DNA of 32,176 bases from Pelotomaculum sp. UBA5255. Lineage in GTDB: Bacteria; Bacillota; Desulfotomaculia; Desulfotomaculales; Pelotomaculaceae. Shown piece by piece: positions 23,167-30,667 of the stretch. Position 1 is the stretch's first letter. Each line of letters begins with the position of its first letter. The notes beneath the pieces are model-generated. The model was not told the DNA's origin. It worked only from the letters and a program-made list of their open reading frames with translations, and searched no databases. The stretch spans positions 1-32,176 of the forward strand of contig DHTR01000101.1 of NCBI GenBank assembly GCA_002408725.1, written 5' to 3'. The translations under genes were made by a program, and so were the position numbers.

Positions 23167-24096
23167 TTATAAAAGCAGGACACTTTCTTCCAGCATGGGG
23201 CGCACTTCCTCGGCAAAGATGACCTGCCGGGCGCACCGCAGTTGGGACATTATAAATTTTTCAGGCAGGGGGTGGGTGGTTCCTACCCTGACCAGTTTTA
23301 CTTCCTGAACCAGGCCAAGCAGCTTGAGCGCCTCCCGGGCGTAAAGATATCCGGTGCCGCAGCAGAACAGCACCGTTTCGGCATCCTGTGGTCCTTCAGC
23401 AAAGTTGAAAGGGCTGGTTTCGTTGATACCGGATGCCAGCTGTAGCCTGTCCCGAGCTTTCATATGAAATGTGGAAAAGGTCATAAAGCGCTGCCCTGGA
23501 GGCATTTCCGCTGTTCTCTTTTTCGCGGCAGTTTCTTTTGGTTCAACGAGCCCGCGGGAATGGGACACCCTTGTGACCGATCGCAGGAGGACCGGCCCGC
23601 GGATCTCTTCGGAAAAGTCAAAAGCCCAACGGGCCATATCCCTTGCCTCATCCGGGGTAGAGGGCTCAAGCACCGGCACCTGGGCAGCCCTGGCAAGGTT
23701 GCGGGAGTCATGTTCTTTCAGGCTGGAGTGAGCCATGGGGTCGTCGGCCACCACCAGGACCAGACCGCCCTTACAGCCCCCGAGGTTCATGCTGGTGAGA
23801 AAGTCCAGGGCTACGTTCAGGCCGTCCGACTTCATGGTACAGACAGCCCTGAGTCCTGCAAAAGAAGCTGCCGCAGCCACTTCCAGGGCCACGATTTCGT
23901 TGGTCGACCACTCTGCGTGAAGGTGAAAGGCCGCTGCGGCCTTGCCCAGTGTTTCCGTAATTTCCGAGGAGGGAGAGCCGGGGTAAGAGGAAGCAACGCA
24001 CACCCCTGCTTCCAGGCAGCCCCGGGCGATAGCCTCGTTGCCGTTCATGAGGACTTTTTCCCCCGGTTTACCGTAAACCACGTCTTTCCAACTCAC
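23167..24096 (-). CDS. iorA: Indolepyruvate oxidoreductase subunit alpha IorA, N-terminal part
   Basis: This 309-residue part holds the front of IorA: VLMNGNEAIARGCLEAGVCVASSYPGSPSSEI, the AEWSTNEIVALEVAAAASFAGLRAVCTMKSDGLNVA block, and the GGLVLVVADDPMAHSSLKEHDSR loop. It ends EEVRPMLEESVLLL then TAA at 23167-23169. After the stop the same frame continues ARRVSVLGNITFHGKLSGEV and on into the C-terminal part, as in a normal IorA linker (xxGKLxG). A single base change in that codon would restore the protein. It overlaps the upstream FrhB-like gene by 4 nt (ATGA), so translation is coupled. Confidence 0.85.
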   Translation of the reverse strand: MSWKDVVYGKPGEKVLMNGNEAIARGCLEAGVCVASSYPGSPSSEITETLGKAAAAFHLHAEWSTNEIVALEVAAAASFAGLRAVCTMKSDGLNVALDFLTSMNLGGCKGGLVLVVADDPMAHSSLKEHDSRNLARAAQVPVLEPSTPDEARDMARWAFDFSEEIRGPVLLRSVTRVSHSRGLVEPKETAAKKRTAEMPPGQRFMTFSTFHMKARDRLQLASGINETSPFNFAEGPQDAETVLFCCGTGYLYAREALKLLGLVQEVKLVRVGTTHPLPEKFIMSQLRCARQVIFAEEVRPMLEESVLLL

Positions 24097-25184
24097 TGTT
24101 CCTCGCCTCCTTCAACAAAGATGTCTTTTTCCCCGGCCGGCAGCCCGATATAGGATCTGTCCGGACGTTTCAGCACTCTTTGCTTCTTTTGAAAAACCGC
24201 CTGCCGAAGCAGCGGCAGGCGTTCCAGCGGGTATGTCTGCAGCTCGATTACGCCGACCGCGCTCGCTGCTTCCACCAACTGTTTCCCCTTCTGGGTGCGT
24301 ACCACCAGGGTGTTCCAGCCCGGGTATTGTTCAGTGGAACCTACCGACACGTCGGCCAGCTCGGACAGAGGGTCATAGCAGGCAAGGCAGGTATCCTTGA
24401 TATACGGACGGATTTCTTCCAGCGGTATTTTGATTTGCTCCCCGTTCTCCTGCCGGAAGTCAACACCGTCCTTGGGGATGTCCATCCGGCTGCAGTTACC
24501 TAGGCCTTTTTCCTTAAGGAAAGAATAAACCCCTGCAGAGAGGGACCAGAAGCAAAACAGCCCGATGACCAGGGCTAGCCGCTGCCCGTTTATTTCTTTT
24601 TCCTGCTGCATTTTGCGGCATGCGGTGACCTGGCAGGGCCGCCCGACTACCCCGATGCGCTGGAAGTCATTTCTAACAGCTTCCTGAAAGAGGCTCAGGG
24701 TAGGCACGGCGGTATACTTTGACCCTGCCGACTCCAAAATATGCTCCGATGATGAGCAGAGGAAAGGCTGCGCGCCGGAGGGCACGCCGCCGGCCACCAG
24801 GGCGCAGTCGATAAGTCCCTGCTGCATGGCGAATAGGGCAAGAGCTGTGACAACTCCTCCATACTGGCCCCGGGACCGGATCTCTGCTTCTTTGGCCCGG
24901 GCAAAGTAAAGGGAGGTATGTGTCCCCAAAACCGGGTCAAAGTCTGCATCCTCGAAAACACTGTGCCTTAACATCTCATAGTCTGTAAAACTACGCGGGC
25001 ACAACCGGTAACAAACCCCGTCGCAGACCTTACAATCATGAATAATGGCCACCTGTTCCCCGAATGTTTTAATATACGGGCAGTAGCCGACGCAAGCGCC
25101 GCAAACGGTGCAAAGCCCCGGGTTCAGCACCTCTTTGCGTAGCCCGGCCGCCCCACTGCTTGCATCTTTGGTAAAAGTCTCCAT
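24093..25184 (-). CDS. FrhB/FdhB-like iron-sulfur flavoprotein (F420 hydrogenase/dehydrogenase beta-type)
   Basis: This 363-aa protein has an N-terminal ferredoxin-like domain (CTVCGACVGYCP near residue 26 and CKVCDGVCYRLCP near 52). FrhB/FdhB N- and C-domains follow, with GQYGGVVTALALFAMQQGLIDCALV, GVVGRPCQVTACRKM, LVIGLFCFWS and CLACYDPLSELADVSVGS. Family members bind FAD and pass electrons between ferredoxin and another acceptor, such as F420 or a metabolite. As first gene of the operon with iorA and iorB, it may take electrons from the oxidoreductase; that is inference. The ribosome binding site is poor: GGGGG lies ~13 nt from the ATG. Confidence 0.85.
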   Translation of the reverse strand: METFTKDASSGAAGLRKEVLNPGLCTVCGACVGYCPYIKTFGEQVAIIHDCKVCDGVCYRLCPRSFTDYEMLRHSVFEDADFDPVLGTHTSLYFARAKEAEIRSRGQYGGVVTALALFAMQQGLIDCALVAGGVPSGAQPFLCSSSEHILESAGSKYTAVPTLSLFQEAVRNDFQRIGVVGRPCQVTACRKMQQEKEINGQRLALVIGLFCFWSLSAGVYSFLKEKGLGNCSRMDIPKDGVDFRQENGEQIKIPLEEIRPYIKDTCLACYDPLSELADVSVGSTEQYPGWNTLVVRTQKGKQLVEAASAVGVIELQTYPLERLPLLRQAVFQKKQRVLKRPDRSYIGLPAGEKDIFVEGGEEQ

Positions 25185-25530
25185 TTATTTTTTTAACCCC
25201 CGGATGTAAAAAAATTTTGTCACTTAAAATTATTCTCTATTAAGCCGGGCAAAGTCCTTTAATCGAAAAATATTGACAAATCTAATTTCTAATCTGCAGC
25301 AGTCTCCTGATAGCAAAAGTTGGATTTTATTGAAATTGGTTACTCATGAAATAAGCAGGGCCTCAATAATTAATGGTCTGCAAGTATTTATTTCTTGTTG
25401 TGGGGGATAATCCCAGATCAAACGGTCATTTTTTAAAAGGCATACTATATCCATAAAGACATAGGATGCTGTATAATTAGGTCGTTATAGGTAATTTTTC
25501 TCAAGGTAGAATTCGGGATAACAGGAGTGA
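25185..25530. other. Divergent intergenic region
   Basis: This 346-nt AT-rich region separates the iorA operon (-) from the activase gene (+) and must hold both promoters. It contains an isolated TTGACA at 25273-25278 with no well-spaced -10, and TATAAT at 25472-25477 on the plus strand with no clear -35. I see no riboswitch or operator repeat. Confidence 0.4.
25472..25477 (+). promoter_or_regulatory. Possible -10 box of the activase gene
   Basis: A perfect TATAAT preceded by GCTG lies about 55 nt before the gene start. The -35 position (ATCCAT) does not match consensus. It is the best candidate in the intergenic region but weakly supported. Confidence 0.35.
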
Positions 25531-28500
25531 ATGAGCTTGAAGACGCTGGGTTTGTGCATCGGTGCTTCAAATATCGGCCTGGTTTTGTTGGAGAGAGGGG
25601 CGGACAGGCAGGTTCGGATCCTCGATACCAAAACCAGGCCCCACGAGGGCAACCCCCGCAGTACAATTGCAAGCCTTGTGGATGAGAAACTATTAGGGGA
25701 TGTCGACCGCATCGCGGTAACGGGGAGAAAGCTAAGGAGCAAGTTGAACGCTTCTTCGATTCCGGAGCCGGAAGCGGTTGAGCACGCCTACCGGTATCTG
25801 CAAAGTTTGGGGCACAAGGCGGACGTGATTGTAAGCGCAGGCGGGGAAACCTTTATGGCCTATAAGCTGGACCGGGAAGGCAGGATTACCAATGTCTTTA
25901 CAGGTAATAAATGCGCTTCCGGTACCGGAGAGTTTTTTTTGCAGCAGATCAAGAGGATGAACTTAAGTGTGGATGAGGCAGTATCCTGCTCGGACCTGGA
26001 CAATCCTTACAAAGTGGCGGGGAGATGCTCGGTTTTCTGCAAAAGCGACTGCACCCACGCCCTGAACAAGGGCGCCTCGAAAGAGCGGGTCACCGCGGGG
26101 CTTTGCGAAATGATGGCAGTTAAAGTCACCGAGTTATTGAAGAGAACGGAGCACAAAAAGGTCATGGTGGTAGGCGGGGCCTCTGCCAATACGCCCATGA
26201 TCCATTTTCTGAAGAGGGAGGTTCCCGAACTGGATCTACCGGAGCAGGCAAGGTATTTCGAGGCTATGGGGGCCGCCCTGTGGGCGCTGGATACGAAAAC
26301 CCGGCCTATCAGCAGCCTGGAGGAGCTTTTTAAAGAAGGAGAAAGCATCTATTCAGCCCTGCCTCCCCTGCAAGATTATCTGCCCAGGGTCACCTTCAAG
26401 GAGGCCATCCGGCAGGAGGCGAAGGAAGGTGATACCTGTATCGTTGGTTTGGATGTGGGATCAACGACGACCAAGGCTGTGATCATGAGAACAGGCGACA
26501 ACGCCATCCTGGCCAGTTGCTACCTGCGCACAAACGGCGATCCCATCCAGGCCTCCAGGAATTGCTACAGGGAGATTCACCGGCAGTTGAAGGTGAATAT
26601 TGAAATCAGCGGACTGGGGGTTACGGGCTCGGGCAGGCAGATTGCCGGGCTCCATGCTCTCACCCCTGCCGTGATTAATGAAATTATTGCCCACGCCACG
26701 GCGGCGGTCTATTTTGACCCGCAGGTCGAAACCATCTTTGAAATCGGCGGGCAGGACGCCAAGTATACTTACATTACCAGCCGTGTGGCTTCGGATTACG
26801 CCATGAACGAGGCCTGCTCCGCAGGAACCGGATCGTTTTTGGAGGAGGCGGCCAGGGAGTCGCTTTACATCGATACCGAGGAGATCGGAGATATCGCCCT
26901 CAAAAGCCACAGGCCGCTGAACTTCAGCGACCAGTGCGCGGCTTTTATCAGCAGCGACATCAAGACGGCCATTCAGGAAGGGGCGGTCGTTGAAGACCTG
27001 GCCGCGGGTCTGGTCTACTCGATCTGCATGAATTACAATAACCGGGTCAAGGGCAACAGGGCCGTCGGGCAAAAGGTCTTTATGCAGGGCGGTGTCTGCT
27101 ACAACAGGGCCGTTCCGGCGGCAATGGCGGCCCTGACCGGAAAAGAAATAATCGTGCCCCCGGAACCGGGTTTAATGGGGGCCTTCGGTGTGGCGCTGGA
27201 GGTCAAAAACAAGCTGGCGCTGGGGCTGCTGCAGCCGGCGCGCTTTGACCTGGCGGAACTGGCGGACCGTGATGTCGCCTACGACAGGCCTTTTACCTGC
27301 GCGGGGGGCAAAGAAAAATGCGACCGCAAATGCACCATCAACATGATCCGGATTAAAGGGAAAAAGTATCCCTTCGGGGGAGCCTGCAACAAGTACGTCA
27401 ACCTGATCCAGGCTAGAAAGCAACCCGATGCGGATAAGCTCGATCTGGTTCACTTGCGGGAGCGTCTTGTCTACCAGAAATACGGCAGGGAGAGGGGGTT
27501 TCGGTTGTTGCCGCCCAATCAGAAACGAGTGGCGGTCAATCGTTCCCTTTTGACCAATACATTGTTTCCATTGTATTACAACTTTTTTACGGCTCTTGGC
27601 TTTGAGGTGCTTTGCAGCGAAGAAATTGACGGGGAGGGCCTGGAAAGAAGAGGCGCGGAATTCTGCTTCCCCGTAGAAATTGCGCACGGCGCCCTGATGG
27701 GCGCTATCCGGCAGGAACCGGAGATCTACTTCCTGCCCCACGTGGGGTCCATGCCCGTCGAAAACGGCATCGATAACAGCGTGACCTGTCCCTTTGTCCA
27801 GGCGGAGCCCTATTACCTGAAAGCGGCCTTTGATGAAACTAAGAAGGGTGTTGTATTGTGCCCGGTCCTGGATTTTTCTAATGGATACGAGCAGGCTCAG
27901 GAGAGCTTCGCAGCTATCGGCAGGGACCTGGGCATCCCCGCAAAAATTGCTAAAGAAGCCTTTGCCCTGGCAGTCCGGGCCCAGAAGGATTTCCACCGCG
28001 AGTGCCGGGAGCTGGGGAGGGTGTTTCTGGAGGAACTGGAACAATACCCGGAAGAGACGGCCATTGTGTTGTTCGGCAGGCCATACAATGCTTTTACCAA
28101 AAAAGCAAACATGGGAATCCCCCAGAAGTTCGCGACCCGGGGCTGCCGGATTATTCCCTATGAATTTTTACCCTTCGAGGCTGAGGAACGGGATGAAGAT
28201 ATGTTCTGGGCCATGGGCCAGATGATCCTGAAGGCTGCCAAACTTGTGCAGCGACACCCTCAGCTGTTTGCCACCTATATCACTAATTTCAGCTGCGGTC
28301 CCGATTCCTTCATTGTTGGGTTCTTCAGGGAGATCATGGGGCAAAAGCCGTCTCTGACGCTGGAGCTGGACAGTCATTCGGCGGACGCCGGACTGGATAC
28401 CCGGATCGAGGCATTTTTGGATGTCGTCCAGAGCTATATGGAGATTAACAGGCAAAAAACAGCCTTGACGCCAAAAGCATTCAGGCCGGCCAGGGTCGTC

Positions 28501-29868
28501 ATTGAAAACGAAAAAACCTGGGTTGAGAGCTCCGGGGGTGAAAGATATCCACTGAATCACCCCCGGGTCCACGTGTTGATCCCCTCCATGGGGGAGCTGG
28601 GATCCAGGCTGATCGCCGCAACCCTGCGCCATTTAGGGATCCGCGCCACAGCTGCCCCGGCGCCGACAGCAAAAGAACTGAAGCTCGGAAAGGGCTGCGC
28701 CTCCTGCAAGGAATGCCTGCCCCTGATCCTTACCGTGGGCGGCCTCTTCGACTACCTGGAGGCCAGAGACAACCGGGAGGAGTTACTGGTTTACTTTATG
28801 CCGACATCTTCGGGACCCTGCCGGTTCGGGCAGTACAATGTCCTGATTAAAAGCCTCATTGAGAAAATGCAAATTGAAAATGTGGCGCAGATCTCGCTGA
28901 CCTGTGATAACAGCTATGCCGGGATGGGCACGGATTTTTCCGCCAGGGCCTGGCAGTCGGTAGTCATTTCCGACGTGCTGGACGACATCTACAGCGCGGT
29001 CCTGACCATCGCCAGGGATAAAAACAGGGCCCTGGAGGTTTACCGCGACGTATGTGAACAAATTATCGCCAGCCTGGAAAAGGATAGCTGGAAAGGGATC
29101 AAGGAAACCCTCCGCAAGGCCGCCCGGACACTCAGATCCATTGAACGGAAGCAGCCCCTGGAACATACACCGAAGGTTTCTCTGGTTGGTGAAATCTACG
29201 TTAGAAGAGACGGGTTTTCCAGACAGTATCTGGTGGAAAGGTTGGCCAAACAGGGGATTGCCGTCAACACGTCGCCCATTACGGAATGGATTTACTACTG
29301 CGATCGCCTGCTAAAAACCAAGAACCGCCATATGCTGACCAACAAGGACAGGCTGGGAAATTACATTCAGCAATTTTTCAAGAGCTCTTTTGAGCGGACC
29401 ATCAAGGGGATCCTTTCCCAGTCCGGTTTTTACGAGGCGCACATGGTCGATGTAGAAAGACTGATTGACAATGCCTCCGGCCTGATTAACCCCAGGCTTA
29501 CGGTTGAAACCATTTTAACCGCGGGCGCCGCCATTACGGAAATTGTGGAAGATGTGGCGGGGGTTATTTCCATCGGTCCCTTTGGCTGCATGCCCAGCAG
29601 GATCGCGGAATCCATCCTTAATTTCAAGATAAATGAAACGAAGCTGGAGACAGCGAAGGACAAGGGTTTTGTTGCCAAAGTCATGGAGGACTATCCTGCG
29701 CTGCCTTTTCTGGCGCTTGAAACCGATGGCAATGCCTTTCCCCAGGTCATCGAGGCAAGACTGGAGATCTTCTGTATGCAGGTGGAAAGAGTGCACAGGC
29801 GGATGATGGAGGTAAGAGGCGCCTCCTCTAAAAGGTACCTTGACGTTGTTTCAGGCACTTTCCAGTAA
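25531..29868 (+). CDS. Fused acyl-CoA dehydratase activase-like protein (tandem BcrA/BadF-type ATPases plus DUF2229-type region)
   Basis: This very large protein is 1445 aa. Residues ~5-255 form a first BadF/BcrA-type ATPase domain with KCASGTGEFF (C128) and VMVVGGASANTP. Residues ~305-570 form a second, better conserved one: GLDVGSTTTKAV near 306, GVTGSGRQ, EIGGQDAKY near 404 and EACSAGTGSFLEEA (C429). The Cys-containing loops normally hold a [4Fe-4S] cluster bridging an activase dimer. A DUF2229-like part follows (KKYPFGGACNKYVN), then segments resembling 2-hydroxyacyl-CoA dehydratase subunits (LFGRPYNAFTKKANMGIP near 846, FSCGPDSF near 920, CASCKECLP near 1055). The family's substrate is unsettled. 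TTG 25537 is an alternative start, better spaced from AGGAG. Confidence 0.88.
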   Translation: MSLKTLGLCIGASNIGLVLLERGADRQVRILDTKTRPHEGNPRSTIASLVDEKLLGDVDRIAVTGRKLRSKLNASSIPEPEAVEHAYRYLQSLGHKADVIVSAGGETFMAYKLDREGRITNVFTGNKCASGTGEFFLQQIKRMNLSVDEAVSCSDLDNPYKVAGRCSVFCKSDCTHALNKGASKERVTAGLCEMMAVKVTELLKRTEHKKVMVVGGASANTPMIHFLKREVPELDLPEQARYFEAMGAALWALDTKTRPISSLEELFKEGESIYSALPPLQDYLPRVTFKEAIRQEAKEGDTCIVGLDVGSTTTKAVIMRTGDNAILASCYLRTNGDPIQASRNCYREIHRQLKVNIEISGLGVTGSGRQIAGLHALTPAVINEIIAHATAAVYFDPQVETIFEIGGQDAKYTYITSRVASDYAMNEACSAGTGSFLEEAARESLYIDTEEIGDIALKSHRPLNFSDQCAAFISSDIKTAIQEGAVVEDLAAGLVYSICMNYNNRVKGNRAVGQKVFMQGGVCYNRAVPAAMAALTGKEIIVPPEPGLMGAFGVALEVKNKLALGLLQPARFDLAELADRDVAYDRPFTCAGGKEKCDRKCTINMIRIKGKKYPFGGACNKYVNLIQARKQPDADKLDLVHLRERLVYQKYGRERGFRLLPPNQKRVAVNRSLLTNTLFPLYYNFFTALGFEVLCSEEIDGEGLERRGAEFCFPVEIAHGALMGAIRQEPEIYFLPHVGSMPVENGIDNSVTCPFVQAEPYYLKAAFDETKKGVVLCPVLDFSNGYEQAQESFAAIGRDLGIPAKIAKEAFALAVRAQKDFHRECRELGRVFLEELEQYPEETAIVLFGRPYNAFTKKANMGIPQKFATRGCRIIPYEFLPFEAEERDEDMFWAMGQMILKAAKLVQRHPQLFATYITNFSCGPDSFIVGFFREIMGQKPSLTLELDSHSADAGLDTRIEAFLDVVQSYMEINRQKTALTPKAFRPARVVIENEKTWVESSGGERYPLNHPRVHVLIPSMGELGSRLIAATLRHLGIRATAAPAPTAKELKLGKGCASCKECLPLILTVGGLFDYLEARDNREELLVYFMPTSSGPCRFGQYNVLIKSLIEKMQIENVAQISLTCDNSYAGMGTDFSARAWQSVVISDVLDDIYSAVLTIARDKNRALEVYRDVCEQIIASLEKDSWKGIKETLRKAARTLRSIERKQPLEHTPKVSLVGEIYVRRDGFSRQYLVERLAKQGIAVNTSPITEWIYYCDRLLKTKNRHMLTNKDRLGNYIQQFFKSSFERTIKGILSQSGFYEAHMVDVERLIDNASGLINPRLTVETILTAGAAITEIVEDVAGVISIGPFGCMPSRIAESILNFKINETKLETAKDKGFVAKVMEDYPALPFLALETDGNAFPQVIEARLEIFCMQVERVHRRMMEVRGASSKRYLDVVSGTFQ

Positions 29869-30029
29869 AGAAAGAGTGCTTTAATCGGATTCTATCCCTC
29901 CTGCAACGGCAGCGTGAAGGCGGAGCCGGCCAGCGCAAAGTGAAAGCGGGAACCGAATTGGTTTCAGGTTTTTGAGCAATAAAGGATAAAGGGGGCTTTT
30001 GTAGAATATTTGATTGGGGAGGGTGAAAG

Positions 30030-30365
30030 ATGGACGAAAGGTTGTTCAAGCGCCTTTTGCTGGCAGGAGAAGATGATGAAAATATAGATGAGCTGATCCA
30101 GCTGGGATACTTTAAAAAAATGAACGGCAGGATCTTGCAGACCGGCATGTGCCGCGAAGATATGGGTCTGTTTATTGATGCCAAAAAAGTGCTGGTATAC
30201 CAAGCTGTCAAAGAGCTCGGGAGCGCTGAAGACATGGACAGAGTCATGAAAATGGCAGGGATCGAAGATTTTATAACATTTGTTTTTGTTACTGAAGAAC
30301 TGGTGGGAGAGGGTAAATTTGTCAAGGATAAGGTAAAGAACGTGGTCCTCAAAACAGAATCTTGA
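30030..30365 (+). CDS. Small protein of unknown function
   Basis: I do not recognise this 111-aa protein. It begins MDERLFKRLLLAGEDDENID and contains YFKKMNGRILQTG, LFIDAKKVLVYQAV and TFVFVTEELVGEG. It has no signal peptide, membrane helix, cysteine motif or obvious repeat, and is a mix of charged helices with many Lys, Glu and Asp. A good ribosome binding site (GGGGAGGGTG) precedes ATG, and a strong terminator lies 90 nt after the stop, so it is very likely a real gene. It is 161 nt after the activase gene and may share its transcript. Confidence 0.7.
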   Translation: MDERLFKRLLLAGEDDENIDELIQLGYFKKMNGRILQTGMCREDMGLFIDAKKVLVYQAVKELGSAEDMDRVMKMAGIEDFITFVFVTEELVGEGKFVKDKVKNVVLKTES

Positions 30366-30667
30366 TTAAACGAAATCCTGATTGATTCACCTAAAAAAGA
30401 CAATTTGCTTGCGCCCCCGGGCGCACATTAGTACCGGTGTAATCTAAAATGCAGAAACCTCCCGGCAGTCATGATTGACAAACGGGAGGTTTTATTTTAA
30501 CCAAATCTCCATAAAACCCTATTCTCAAAAACTGCCGCTATGTGCTTTATTTTACCAGCTGCATGTACTAAAATAGAGATGCGTTTTTTGAACCATCCTA
30601 AACCAGGAAAAGAAATTTATCATTCTAAATCAATTCTAATTTCCAAATAGAGAGGAAGCGTTAAAGC
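30366..30667 (+). other. Intergenic region before tex
   Basis: This 302-nt region contains a short GCGCCC/GGGCGC self-complementary stretch near 30411-30424, then the strong terminator at 30455-30497. After that comes an AT-rich leader of about 170 nt that probably includes the tex promoter; no hexamer pair is convincing. No small open frame is supported. Confidence 0.45.
30455..30497 (+). terminator. Factor-independent terminator
   Basis: AAACCTCCCG (30455-30464) pairs perfectly with CGGGAGGTTT (30483-30492) around an 18-nt loop and is followed by a T-rich tail (TTTTATTTT overall). It should end the transcript of the activase and/or the small gene at 30030-30365, and it isolates tex. Confidence 0.85.

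Noticed and set aside
23167..23169. Stop in iorA as a recoded amino acid
   Set aside because: The codon is TAA. Selenocysteine uses TGA and pyrrolysine TAG, so the nearby selC does not explain it.
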